This document shows positions 16,030-24,828 of a stretch of DNA of 35,781 bases, piece after piece. Each line of letters opens with the position of its first letter. Position 1 is the first letter of the stretch. The notes below the pieces were generated by a model that had not been told where the DNA came from, did not search any database, and saw only the letters and a list, made by a program, of their open reading frames with translations. The stretch covers positions 1-35,781 of the forward strand of contig JAOAGY010000022.1 of assembly GCA_026415505.1 (NCBI GenBank), written 5' to 3'. This DNA comes from Chlorobiota bacterium (GTDB taxonomy: Bacteria; Bacteroidota; Ignavibacteria; Kapaibacteriales; NICIL-2). The position numbers were made by a program, and so were the translations under genes.

Positions 16030-17673
16030 CTACTTGATCCGCAGAAACTCGATGCGCTGATTGACCGAGCTGTACGGGCGACGGCGATCGATCAGCTCAC
16101 TTGTTCCGTAGCCCTTGGCGATCAAGCGCGTCGGTGCGATACCGCGATTGATGAGCCACATGCGGACCGATTCGGCGCGTTGCTGCGATAGCCGCACTTC
16201 CTGCGACTCCTTCCGCCGTTTGTTGCGCGATTTCGAGGCGTGACCTTGAATTTCAACTTCCATCTCGGGATAATCCTGCATTGTTTTGAGCACCTCTTCG
16301 AGCGTCGGATATGACCGCGGGAGAATTTCGGCACTGTTCTTCTTGAACGTGATGCCACGCAGGATCATTTTCTTGCCGACTTCGAGCGCGGGTTTCTTTT
16401 CTTCTTTCGGCTTGGGAACGTCGTCGCTCGGATCGAGCGGATTGGTCTTCTGCACAAGCACTTCCGTGCCGTCGTCCACCGTGCCCTTGTCGGTGTCGCG
16501 GTCGAGCGGATTGGTACGGTAGGTCTTGACTTCTTCGCCGTCGCTCAAGCGATCGCCGTCGGAGTCAGGCTTGAGTGGATCGGTCTTGTACTGCTTGACC
16601 TCTTCGCCATCGCTCAAGCCGTCACCATCGGTATCGGTCTTGAGTGGATCGGTCTTGTACTGCTTGATTTCTTCGCCATCGCTGAGTCCATCGCCGTCGG
16701 TGTCGGCTTTGATTGGGCTGGTTTTGTACTGCATGACTTCTTCGTAGTCGCCCAGCCCGTCGTTATCGCTGTCGGGAGCCAGCGGATTGGTGCGGTATTG
16801 GTTGACTTCTTCGCCGTCTTTCAAGCCGTCGCCATCGGTGTCGGGTTTGAGTGGATCGGTCTTGTGCTGCTTGACTTCGGCGCCGTCTTTCAAGCCATCG
16901 CCGTCGGTGTCGGGATTTTTGGGGTCGGTGCGATAGACCTTGACTTCTTCGCCGTCTTTCAAGCCGTCGCCGTCGGTGTCGGGATTGAGCGGATCGGTGC
17001 CGAGTTGCTCTTCTTCGAGGTCGGTCAAGCCGTCGCCGTCGGTGTCGGTGATGTCGTCGCGGAAGCTGTACATGAAGCTGAGCATACCGCTCCAGAAGGC
17101 GTCGTTTTGCGCGTCGTGAAGCGGATTCATATCGTCGTTGAACGTCGGATGACCGCCGAGCGCGATGTCGAGCATCCACCGGTTGCTGAGCTTGACGTTC
17201 AGCCCGATGCCGAGCGGAGCATACGGCGCTGCGCCGGAGACGGAATCTTCGGCTCGATCGTAGGGCGGAAAGTCACGATAGCCGCCCAGCGCGATCGTCG
17301 CCGGATCGTAGCGGTAGTACACATACCCCAGCCCCGCATAGATGTACGGCTTGACACCGGTGAACTGGAACGGCGTCAAGCGCACGCGAATGTCGAGCGG
17401 TATCGCTTCGGTGCGGTAGTCCCGGAATCGCTCCAGCTTCGACGATGCGAAGAGCGCATAACCGCCGCCCGCCTCGATAGCGACCGAGCGACTGGTCGCG
17501 TACAACAGCGCTGCGCGGAACTGCCCGGTCAATGGTCGGCTGACCGATTCGTTGATGCCGTTGACGATACCGCCGCCGAAACTGATCGCCCACGATTGGG
17601 GATTTTGGGCACGTGCTCCCATGACGGCACACGCAACGAGCACCAGCCCGATGAGTCGAACGCGAGTCAGCAT
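16030..17673 (-). CDS. OmpA-family protein with thrombospondin type 3 repeats
   Basis: An outer-membrane anchor of 547 residues. ATG 17673 opens a signal peptide ([19 protein letters not shown], then ARAQ). Residues about 25-205 form a small beta-barrel ('[16 protein letters not shown]'). Residues about 209-415 hold nine tandem 22-23-residue repeats of the type '[20 protein letters not shown]', calcium-binding thrombospondin type 3 repeats; repeats 5, 8 and 9 have altered Asp/Gly loops. A Lys/Glu/Pro linker leads to an OmpA C-terminal peptidoglycan-binding domain (about 435-547) with '[18 protein letters not shown]' and '[10 protein letters not shown]...NQRIEFLRI'. The gene has its own long leader with a promoter-like region at 17846-17876 and a strong hairpin after the stop. 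The likely role is linking the outer membrane to the cell wall through a Ca2+-stiffened stalk. Confidence 0.9.
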   Translation of the reverse strand: MLTRVRLIGLVLVACAVMGARAQNPQSWAISFGGGIVNGINESVSRPLTGQFRAALLYATSRSVAIEAGGGYALFASSKLERFRDYRTEAIPLDIRVRLTPFQFTGVKPYIYAGLGYVYYRYDPATIALGGYRDFPPYDRAEDSVSGAAPYAPLGIGLNVKLSNRWMLDIALGGHPTFNDDMNPLHDAQNDAFWSGMLSFMYSFRDDITDTDGDGLTDLEEEQLGTDPLNPDTDGDGLKDGEEVKVYRTDPKNPDTDGDGLKDGAEVKQHKTDPLKPDTDGDGLKDGEEVNQYRTNPLAPDSDNDGLGDYEEVMQYKTSPIKADTDGDGLSDGEEIKQYKTDPLKTDTDGDGLSDGEEVKQYKTDPLKPDSDGDRLSDGEEVKTYRTNPLDRDTDKGTVDDGTEVLVQKTNPLDPSDDVPKPKEEKKPALEVGKKMILRGITFKKNSAEILPRSYPTLEEVLKTMQDYPEMEVEIQGHASKSRNKRRKESQEVRLSQQRAESVRMWLINRGIAPTRLIAKGYGTSELIDRRRPYSSVNQRIEFLRIK

Positions 17674-17845
17674 GATTCTTACAGCCGAAAATGGAACATA
17701 TCGCCAGTGTCGAACGTGCCGGCACCGAAACCGGCAAGGGGGCTTTCTGCGGGATAGCATCGTGGCGCCAAACCGGCTCGGTTCGAGCGACCGAGCATTC
17801 GTTGGTGGTTCGAAAATACAGCGCTGGTTTTGCCCCTGCAACAGG

Positions 17846-17876
17846 CAAAATAAAATTCCGTAGAACTACGGAGCAA
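17846..17876 (-). promoter_or_regulatory. Promoter-like element with palindrome in its spacer
   Basis: On the minus strand a TTG (17876-17874) is followed after 20 bases by TTATTTTG (17853-17846), one base off TAnnTTTG. The spacer contains the perfect palindrome TCCGTAG-TT-CTACGGA (17857-17872). It lies between the DUF389 stop (17930) and the ompA start (17673), and would give a leader of about 165 bases. A second box, TATTTTCG, lies at 17818-17811. Alternatively the palindrome plus the following U-rich stretch is the terminator of the DUF389 transcript. Confidence 0.4.
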
Positions 17877-17929
17877 TGCGCTCGCGGGCGATCGACCCCT
17901 GTTCGCCTATCGGAATTTGTCTTATTCGG

Positions 17930-19285
17930 TCACATGACCACGACGCGGAGATTCGGTCGGCGAGTGCGGGTGCGGAGCCAGCGTTCCAATTGCCGCAGTG
18001 TCGTGCTGGTGGGACGCTCGATCTCGACCAGCGCGATCGTGAGCGTGTCGGGTGTAGCAACGGTCGGATGGAACAAGACCGCTTGGCGCAGTGCGATGCC
18101 ACGCACCGACGGATACAGCACCGTGACCTCTTCGACGAGTTCCGCGGTCAGGTGCTCGTCCTTTCGATAGGCGACCAATGCCTGTTCGAGCGCACGAAGG
18201 CTGTCCTCCATCGAGCGGAGTTTCAGCTCGCTGCGTCGGTAGAAATCCTCCAGCACCTCAGCGCGGAGTCGGTCGGTCGAAATCGCCGGCGCACCGCCCT
18301 GGACGACGTCGAGATGATAATGCTGCAAGCCGTATTGCGTCGCCAGCCGCTCTTTGCGTTCTGCGATTTGGACGCTGTCGAGCGGCTCGCCGACCACGAT
18401 CACATGCACGACGGCTGAATCGCCGTGCTCGGTCAGGTAGTAGTTGACCACTGTCGTGCGCGGCAAGGTGAACTCGTTTTGCACGAACGCGCGCACGCGC
18501 TGCTGGACGATCGTGCTCTCGACCAGTTGCCATGCCAAGTACAAGCTCGGCAGCATGGTCACCACGACGACGGCGAGCACCAAGCGATGAACACGGCGGC
18601 GGCGCAGGGGATCATCGACGTCTCGGTTCGGAAAGCGCAGAATCTGGGCGACGATGTATGCAGCAGTGCTGATGAACACCGCGTTGATGGTGAACAGGTA
18701 CAGCGCTCCGAAGAAAAACGTGCCGCTGAAGCGAGCGATGCCGTAGCCAGCGGTACAGAGCGGCGGCATCAGCGCAGTGGCGATCGCGACGCCCGCGATG
18801 ACGGTGAATTTTTTCTCGCGACTGGTCGCTGCGATGATGCCCGCCAGTCCGCCGAAGAAAGCGATGAGCACGTCCCACACGGTCGGGCTGGTACGCGCCA
18901 GCAATTCCGATTGCGGCTCTTTCAGTGGCGAAAGCGCAAAGTACACTGCCGATGTCGCCAAACTGAACGCGACCGCGACGCCGAAATTTTTCGCCGATTT
19001 TTTGAGCAACGCCAGATCGTAGGTCGCCAAGCTGACCCCGATGCCGACGATCGGTCCCATCAGCGGCGAAATGAGCATCGCGCCGATGATGACAGCCGTC
19101 GAGTTGACGTTCAGCCCGACCGATGCCACCAGCACGGCGCAGATGAGCACCCAGAGATTGACGCCGCGGAATTCGGCGTCGCGCTCGATCGCTGCAATCG
19201 TCTCGGCAGGCTCGGCACGTTCCCGCTGGAGGTCGAGCCGATCGAACAGCGTCAGCAGATACCGCAACACGGTGCGAAGATTCAT
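17930..19285 (-). CDS. DUF389-family membrane protein
   Basis: A 451-residue protein starting at ATG 19285. A short cytoplasmic N-terminus is followed by the DUF389 membrane core with signature segments 'VNSTAVIIGAMLISPLMGPI' (about 62-81) and 'IAGVAIATALMPPLCTAGYG' (about 163-182), and roughly six to seven helices to about residue 265. The C-terminal 180 residues are soluble and strand/helix-rich. The molecular function of DUF389 proteins is not established. Its start codon overlaps the stop of the upstream DUF2231-like gene (ATGA), so the two form an operon and may form one complex. The 3' end precedes a palindrome-bearing intergenic region. Confidence 0.8.
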   Translation of the reverse strand: MNLRTVLRYLLTLFDRLDLQRERAEPAETIAAIERDAEFRGVNLWVLICAVLVASVGLNVNSTAVIIGAMLISPLMGPIVGIGVSLATYDLALLKKSAKNFGVAVAFSLATSAVYFALSPLKEPQSELLARTSPTVWDVLIAFFGGLAGIIAATSREKKFTVIAGVAIATALMPPLCTAGYGIARFSGTFFFGALYLFTINAVFISTAAYIVAQILRFPNRDVDDPLRRRRVHRLVLAVVVVTMLPSLYLAWQLVESTIVQQRVRAFVQNEFTLPRTTVVNYYLTEHGDSAVVHVIVVGEPLDSVQIAERKERLATQYGLQHYHLDVVQGGAPAISTDRLRAEVLEDFYRRSELKLRSMEDSLRALEQALVAYRKDEHLTAELVEEVTVLYPSVRGIALRQAVLFHPTVATPDTLTIALVEIERPTSTTLRQLERWLRTRTRRPNLRVVVM

Positions 19286-19764
19286 TCCTGCTCCGGTTCC
19301 GACGAGGGTACAGGCAAGCGATTTTCCAATTCGTCGCCGTGGCGAATCAGCCCGCCTTTGTGCGCAGTGATACCGATCAGTGCAACGGAAGCGAGCGTCG
19401 CCAGCAGCAATATCACGGCTGCACGCCACCGGAAGCGTTCGCCCCACCACCGACTGCCGACGGCGGTTCCGATGCCGATGCCAGCAGTGACGATCGTCGC
19501 CAACACAGCGGCAGTGGCGCTTTCCTCGTGCTCTTCGATGGCGTGGGAATCGATGCCTGCGACACCGTCGAGGAGGTGTTCGGCTGCTTCGCCGGATTGT
19601 TGCGCGAGGAGGGCACCGGCACCGGCGACGATAACCATCCACAGCGCCGCAGTGAGCAGGCTACCGTTTCGGCGCACCAGCGCTGCCAGGAGCAGCGCAG
19701 CAGCGACGAGCATCAAAAACAACGGTGCATGGTTGACCGCCAAGTGAAGCAATGCTGCATTCAT
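19282..19764 (-). CDS. Small four-helix membrane protein (DUF2231-like)
   Basis: A 160-residue protein from ATG 19764. Four hydrophobic segments are visible, at about 12-30, 34-53, 85-105 and 113-135. The start 'MNAALLHLAVNHAPLF' has His7 and His12 in the first helix, matching the 'HLxxNHxP' beginning of DUF2231-type membrane proteins, where such histidines are suspected metal or haem ligands. The loop 'AIEEHEESA' adds another His. The C-terminus is acidic and cytoplasmic-looking. The gene is translationally coupled to the DUF389 gene by an ATGA overlap. It is divergent from the YfhO-like gene, with a weak GATATTTG box at 19810-19803. Confidence 0.6.
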   Translation of the reverse strand: MNAALLHLAVNHAPLFLMLVAAALLLAALVRRNGSLLTAALWMVIVAGAGALLAQQSGEAAEHLLDGVAGIDSHAIEEHEESATAAVLATIVTAGIGIGTAVGSRWWGERFRWRAAVILLLATLASVALIGITAHKGGLIRHGDELENRLPVPSSEPEQE

Positions 19765-19827
19765 ACCTATGACCTCGCGGAAGTCATCACTGAACACTGC
19801 TGCAAATATCAGGACCGGCGCTGCGAG

Positions 19828-19835
19828 TATTTTTG
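19828..19835 (+). promoter_or_regulatory. Putative -7 box (TATTTTTG) for the YfhO-like gene
   Basis: A perfect TAnnTTTG match, 25 bases before the ATG at 19861, implying a leader of about 20 bases or less. No TTG -33 element is visible at the usual spacing. Confidence 0.5.
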
Positions 19836-19860
19836 CTTGCCACCTTACGGAGAATGCAGC

Positions 19861-22350
19861 ATGACAAAGTCGCCGGTGCACTCACAGCTTCTTCCTCCGG
19901 CATTACTACCGAAGCTCGAACGTCGCACGACGCTGATCGCTGTCGCCACGCTGGCTGTGCTCGTGGTGGTGTTTCTGTGGAAAGGCATCTTCGGCGGCTC
20001 GTTCGTTTCGTCCGACAGCCTCTCGTCGGAAAGCTTCAAACCGTATTTGGAGCAGGTTTCCAAACGCGGAGAATTTCCGCTGTGGGTGCCGTACATCTTC
20101 AGCGGCATGCCTGGTTACGGTGCGCTGCTGGTCACCGGAGATCGGTGGTGGGACCTGGTCAGCGTAGTCGTCTTCGGCATCGCCAAAGCGATCGGATCGG
20201 TTTTCGGCAGCGACACAGCCCGCATCGCGTTCTGGTACGTGCTCTACGGCGCCGGCGTTTTCGTCTTGCTGCGCCGCAAAGATCACGTTCCGCTGGTTGC
20301 GCTGTTGGCTAGTATCGCAGCGGTGTTTTCGACGTTCGTCATCGTGTGGGTGATGATCGGTCACCTGACCAAGCCCGTCGCGCTGGCGATGTTTCCGTGG
20401 ATTCTGCTCGGACTCGAATCGCTCCGCGAGCGATGGAATCTCGCCCATGCGCTGCTGCTGATCGTCGCTGTCCATGTGCTCATCGAGTCCACGCACCTGC
20501 AAATGGTCTTCTACGGCGTGTGCACGTTCGCGCTGTACTTGCTTTTCGAGCTGGTCGGTCGTCTGCTGCGTCGCGAAAGCGTCGTCGGTGTTCTCCGCGC
20601 TGGCGGCGTGCTCGCGCTGGCAGCGGCGCTGTCGTTCGGTATGGCTGCCGATCGGTATCTGACCACGCTCGAATACACGCCGTACTCGACACGCGGAACA
20701 GTGCCGATCAAACTCCGCACAGCACCGGATTCGGCGCAACAACACAAGCTCGACGGCAACGATTACGAATACGCCACCAACTGGTCGTTTTCGCCCGAAG
20801 AGACGATCACCTTCCTGATTCCGAGCTACTACGGGTTCGGCAAACTCGACTACCGTGGACCGCTCACCGGCGGACGCACGACGAAAATCATGGCATACTG
20901 GGGACAGATGCCCTTCACCGATGCCGCCAACTACATGGGCATCCTCGTGCTGATGCTGGCGATCGTCGGAGCGTGGCTCTATCGGCGCGACGTGTTCGTG
21001 CAGTTTCTGGTAGTGCTCGGTGTCTTTTCGCTTGTGCTGTCGTTCGGCAAGAACATGCCGCTGCTGTACGACCTGTTCTACTACCACGTGCCGCTGTTCA
21101 ACAAATTCCGTGCGCCGAGCATGGCACTGGCGATGCTGCAGTTCGCCGTGCCGATACTGGCTGCATACGGTCTGCGCGGCATCGCCGAGGAGCAGTCCGA
21201 TCGGCTGGTGCGAACATTGGTGACGATCGCCGCAGCGTGGCTTGTGCTGGGACTGATTGTGCCGCCGATCATCGAGTCGAGTTTCCTGCAAAGCGTCCAA
21301 CAGAGCCAGCAATTTGCGCAATATTCGGCGGACGTAAAAATCACGCTGGCACGCTTCGTCTATGGCGAAATGCGCAGCGATTGGATCGCCGGCGGGATCG
21401 TCCTTCTGCTCGGCACTGGCGCAATCTGGCTGTGGCGACGCGGCACGCTTCGTCCGCACTGGGCATTGCTTCTGCTGGCTGCGCTGACGACGTTCGACCT
21501 GTGGCGCGTCGGTTATCGCCCGATGGAAGTCACCAAAGGCGACGCCGTCGCACGAACGTTTCAGCGGTACGACTACGTGGACTTTCTGCGCCGCGACACG
21601 AGCGTCTATCGCATCGCCGACTTCGGTGCGCTGCCGGTGCCGAACGCCGCTGCGTACTACGGACTGGAGAACATTCACGGCTACCACTCCGCCAAAATGC
21701 GGGTGTACCAGGACCTGATGGACGAAGCCGGCAACGGCGGCGGCTCGGTCATCGCCAATCCGTTTTTGTGGAATCTGCTCGGCGTCAAGTACGTCCTCGC
21801 CGATCGCCCCATGATGCAATCGGAACCAGTGTTCCGTTCGACGACCGGCGCGCTGGTGTACGCCAATCCTGCCGCGCTGCCACGTGCCTTTTTCGTGCGT
21901 CACGCCGTGCGTGCGCGCGATGTGGACATTCTCGAACGCCTGCGCAAGGGTGACTTCGATCCGCGCGATACGATGTTCGTCGAAGAAGCGCTCGCCACAG
22001 CGACTGTTCCGCCCGACAGCGGTGCCAAGGTAGAATTGGTCGAACGGTCGTTCCACTGGCAGCGTTACCGCGTGCGTGCGACGGGCACCAACGCACTGTT
22101 CGTCAGCGAGGTGTATTATCCCGTTTCGTGGAAGGCATACATCGACGGCGTCGAAACGCCGGTGTACAAAGCCAATTTTGCCTTCCGTGCAGTGGTGATT
22201 CCACCGGGCGAGCACACGCTGGAATTCCGGTTCGTGTCGCCTGCTTTCGAGCGCGGCAAGACCATCAGCATGGCAAGCACTGCCGTTGTGCTGCTGCTGG
22301 CTGCTGGAACGCTCTGGCAAGTTTGGCGCCGGCGACGCACCCAGCAGTAA
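19861..22350 (+). CDS. YfhO-family polytopic membrane protein
   Basis: An 829-residue inner-membrane protein. One N-terminal helix (about 23-42) precedes an extracytoplasmic segment with 'SDSLSSESFKPYLEQ...EFPLWVPYIFSGMPGYG', the acidic loop found in YfhO proteins and reminiscent of the first loop of GT-C glycosyltransferases. About ten further helices run to around residue 545, then comes a mostly soluble C-terminal domain ('YRIADFGALPVPNAAAYYGLENIHGY', in part), and a final helix at about 800-820. YfhO of Gram-positives takes part in glycosylating lipoteichoic acid; in Bacteroidota the role is unknown but probably polyprenyl-linked sugar transfer. A -7 box lies just upstream. The PNGase F-like gene follows after 59 bases and may be co-transcribed. 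Confidence 0.8.
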   Translation: MTKSPVHSQLLPPALLPKLERRTTLIAVATLAVLVVVFLWKGIFGGSFVSSDSLSSESFKPYLEQVSKRGEFPLWVPYIFSGMPGYGALLVTGDRWWDLVSVVVFGIAKAIGSVFGSDTARIAFWYVLYGAGVFVLLRRKDHVPLVALLASIAAVFSTFVIVWVMIGHLTKPVALAMFPWILLGLESLRERWNLAHALLLIVAVHVLIESTHLQMVFYGVCTFALYLLFELVGRLLRRESVVGVLRAGGVLALAAALSFGMAADRYLTTLEYTPYSTRGTVPIKLRTAPDSAQQHKLDGNDYEYATNWSFSPEETITFLIPSYYGFGKLDYRGPLTGGRTTKIMAYWGQMPFTDAANYMGILVLMLAIVGAWLYRRDVFVQFLVVLGVFSLVLSFGKNMPLLYDLFYYHVPLFNKFRAPSMALAMLQFAVPILAAYGLRGIAEEQSDRLVRTLVTIAAAWLVLGLIVPPIIESSFLQSVQQSQQFAQYSADVKITLARFVYGEMRSDWIAGGIVLLLGTGAIWLWRRGTLRPHWALLLLAALTTFDLWRVGYRPMEVTKGDAVARTFQRYDYVDFLRRDTSVYRIADFGALPVPNAAAYYGLENIHGYHSAKMRVYQDLMDEAGNGGGSVIANPFLWNLLGVKYVLADRPMMQSEPVFRSTTGALVYANPAALPRAFFVRHAVRARDVDILERLRKGDFDPRDTMFVEEALATATVPPDSGAKVELVERSFHWQRYRVRATGTNALFVSEVYYPVSWKAYIDGVETPVYKANFAFRAVVIPPGEHTLEFRFVSPAFERGKTISMASTAVVLLLAAGTLWQVWRRRRTQQ

Positions 22351-22409
22351 TCGCTGCATGCCCGAGCGATCGAGCTTTTTGTGAATTGTCCAACGTGGAG
22401 AAATCGCAC

Positions 22410-24671
22410 ATGGCAAAGTTGCTCCTGCTCGTCGTGTGTTGCGGCACACTCGCAATGGCCGCCGATACGCTTCGGATTCCGATCGTCACCAGCGAACGCT
22501 TCCCCGCGCAGCCATCGGAAAAACGCGCTACCGTCGTTCTTCCCGCCGACCGCAACTACGCACGGCTGACGCTTATGGCACGGCTCGATTGCCCATGCGG
22601 TCGCGGTTTGGGCGAGTGGGATTACACCGTGCGATTTTTTGTGACTCGTCCAAGCGGTCAGCGCGATTCGACCGGCGCACCGATTCCCGAACGCATCGAG
22701 ATCGCACGCTTCATCACGCCCTATGCAGCCAATCGTCCCTCGACGTGGAATTGGACGTGGCAGTGGGACGTAACCGACTACCGCTTTCTCTTCCGCGACA
22801 GCACCGAACTGATCGTCCAGTATCAAGGCTGGACGCAAAGTGCGCTCTTTACCGTCTGGCTCGAAGCGATCGAGGGCACACCACCCTACGAGGTGTTCGC
22901 GCTCGACCAGCTCATCGACGGCTCGTTCCCCTACGGCAAAGCCGACGATCCGATCGACCGTTACACGACCGGTAAACGCTTCCGCGTACCGCCCGATGCC
23001 GAAATGGTCCTGCTCCGCATCACGACGACCGGTCACGGTTTCGGCGGCACCGACAACGCCGCCGAGTTCGCCGAAAAAACACACACGATCGCCATCGGCT
23101 CTGCGCAATTTTCCCAGCATCTCTGGCGCGACGACTGCGGCTGGAATCCTGTCTATCCGCAGGACGGGACATGGCCGCTGTCGCGCGCTGGCTGGTGTCC
23201 GGGCGACGTGGTCTATCCCTGGGAGCGTTGGATCACCGACCTGGTACGCCCCGGCACGGAAGCGACGCTCGACTATCGCATGCAACCCTTCGTCAACGAT
23301 CAGTTCGACGCGCATCCGTCGTCGTACCTGATCAACGCGCAAGTACTCTACGCACGGCGACCGGTACTGACCCGACGTGCAACGCTCGTCGCAGTCCGAG
23401 CGCCGAACGACGCACCGCCGATGCGACGCATCAATCCGACGTGCGGACGTCCGCTGGTGGTCGTTCGTAACGACGGACGCGACAGTATCGCCGAGCTTCG
23501 CATCGAATACGCTTTCGACGGTGGACCGCTGCAACGCTTCACCTGGCGCACACTCTCGCCGCTTCGGCTCGGCGACACCGCAACGATCGAACTGCCGACG
23601 ATGGCTGGCACGCTCGACACACCCGCTGTACGCAGCTTCAGCGTTCGCATCGCCGAGGTCAACGGGCAGTCCAACGAAGAAACGATCTTCGATCGTGCGA
23701 GCGTAACGTTTGCCGATGTGCCGACGATTCCGGGCGATTCGGTCGTGGTGACTTTCAAAACCAATCGTTACGCGCGCGACCAAGGTTTGGCATGGCGGCT
23801 GTACCGTCTCGACGATGGCGCGCTCATCGCCGAGCGTCGCGACATGGACGACAACGTGACCGACACGGCGCAGCTTCGTCTGGGCGACGGCTGCTACCGC
23901 TTCCGTTTCGACAATCCCGCTGGCTACGGCTTGGCATGGTGGGCAACACAGCAACAGCTCGGCAGCGGCTCGCTGTGGATCACTGCCAATGGCAAGCGCG
24001 TCTGGACACTCGACGGCGATTGCGGCAAGGGCGAAATCTTCGACTTCCGCGTCGGTCCGGTGCCGCACATCGATGTGCTGCGCGACACAATCGACTTCGG
24101 CGCAACGCCGGTCGGCACACCGGTGCAGCGACGCCGCACGATTCGCCCGAGGACGGCTGCAGCACTCCGCATTACACAACTGCAGGTGTCGTCGCTGCCG
24201 GCGAATCTCGGTTTCCGTTTGGTCGGCACAGAGCCGCCGCTTTCGCCCGACGGCATCTGGCTCCGTCCCGGCGATAGTTTGGTGGTGACGCTCGAATACA
24301 ACCCACCTCAAGAAGAAACACGCGTGCGCACCGCAGCACTGACGATCGCATCGAACGATTACGACGAGCCGAACATTCGAATTCTCCTGCGCGGTACGAC
24401 ACCGAACGTGCTCGGCGTCGAGGACGAACTCGCGCCGATCGGCTGGACTGTTTCGCCGATTCCCGCCACCGACCGCGTGCGCATCCGGCTCGATGCCTTG
24501 CCGATCGAATGCCGGTTGGTGACTCTCGACGGACGGCAATTGCACGTGCCGCTCATCCTCGACCGCAGCGGCATCGAACTCGACTGCAGCGCATTGGGAG
24601 CTGGCGTCTATGCGGCGATCGTGCACACGAGCAGTGGACGCGCGGCGGTGCCGATCGTCGTGCTACGGTAA
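22410..24671 (+). CDS. PNGase F-like secreted protein with ASH and T9SS-type C-terminal domains
   Basis: A 753-residue exported protein; ATG 22410 opens a signal peptide (MAKLLLLVVCCGTLAMA). Residues about 20-310 resemble peptide-N-glycosidase F, an amidase that cleaves N-glycans from Asn: 'LGEWDYTVRFFVTR', 'IARFITPY', 'TELIVQYQGW', 'AAEFAEKTHTIAI' and 'AGWCPGDVVYPW'. Compared with the Elizabethkingia enzyme recalled from memory, catalytic Asp60 and Glu206 correspond to Asp71 and Glu219 here, but Glu118 corresponds to Gln139. Middle strands lead to an ASH/choice-of-anchor-like domain (about 550-665, 'DTIDFGATPVGTPVQRR'). The last 80 residues ('VSPIPATDRVRIRLDAL...LDGRQL...GVYAAIVHT') look like a T9SS sorting domain. 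Surface amidase or glycan-binding protein; activity uncertain. Confidence 0.8.
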   Translation: MAKLLLLVVCCGTLAMAADTLRIPIVTSERFPAQPSEKRATVVLPADRNYARLTLMARLDCPCGRGLGEWDYTVRFFVTRPSGQRDSTGAPIPERIEIARFITPYAANRPSTWNWTWQWDVTDYRFLFRDSTELIVQYQGWTQSALFTVWLEAIEGTPPYEVFALDQLIDGSFPYGKADDPIDRYTTGKRFRVPPDAEMVLLRITTTGHGFGGTDNAAEFAEKTHTIAIGSAQFSQHLWRDDCGWNPVYPQDGTWPLSRAGWCPGDVVYPWERWITDLVRPGTEATLDYRMQPFVNDQFDAHPSSYLINAQVLYARRPVLTRRATLVAVRAPNDAPPMRRINPTCGRPLVVVRNDGRDSIAELRIEYAFDGGPLQRFTWRTLSPLRLGDTATIELPTMAGTLDTPAVRSFSVRIAEVNGQSNEETIFDRASVTFADVPTIPGDSVVVTFKTNRYARDQGLAWRLYRLDDGALIAERRDMDDNVTDTAQLRLGDGCYRFRFDNPAGYGLAWWATQQQLGSGSLWITANGKRVWTLDGDCGKGEIFDFRVGPVPHIDVLRDTIDFGATPVGTPVQRRRTIRPRTAAALRITQLQVSSLPANLGFRLVGTEPPLSPDGIWLRPGDSLVVTLEYNPPQEETRVRTAALTIASNDYDEPNIRILLRGTTPNVLGVEDELAPIGWTVSPIPATDRVRIRLDALPIECRLVTLDGRQLHVPLILDRSGIELDCSALGAGVYAAIVHTSSGRAAVPIVVLR

Positions 24672-24715
24672 ACGCTGGCGAGCAAAAAGCAGGCGGGAAG
24701 AAAACCGAGGCGATG

Positions 24716-24802
24716 TGCAGGAGGTGGGAGTCGAACCCACACGGAGTTTGTAGCTCCACTGGATTTTGAGTCCAGCGCGTCTGCCAGTTCCGCCACTCCT
24801 GC
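24716..24802 (-). tRNA. tRNA-Leu (anticodon CAA)
   Basis: Minus-strand cloverleaf of 87 bases including discriminator A. The acceptor stem is GCAGGAG/CTCCTGC. The anticodon stem CTGGA/TCCAG carries the loop CTCAAAA, giving anticodon CAA for UUG codons. A long class II variable arm (GGAG-CTACAAA-CTCC) and the T-arm GTGGG-TTCGACT-CCCAC are present. No 3' CCA is encoded (the bases after the discriminator are CAT). A perfect TATCTTTG box lies eight bases before its 5' end. Confidence 0.97.
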
Positions 24803-24810
24803 GCGGGGCG

Positions 24811-24818
24811 CAAAGATA
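24811..24818 (-). promoter_or_regulatory. -7 box (TATCTTTG) of tRNA-Leu
   Basis: On the minus strand TATCTTTGC lies eight bases before the mature tRNA 5' end, leaving only a very short leader. Because a tRNA 5' end is fixed independently of any start-codon choice, this is the best anchored example of the TAnnTTTG box in the window. Confidence 0.65.
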
Positions 24819-24828
24819 CCACACGCGG

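Noticed and set aside
19906..24626. Two frames of over 800 codons on the minus strand opposite the YfhO-like and PNGase F-like genes
   Set aside because: Their sequences are low-complexity, rich in His/Arg/Gln, without domains, and mirror the true plus-strand genes.
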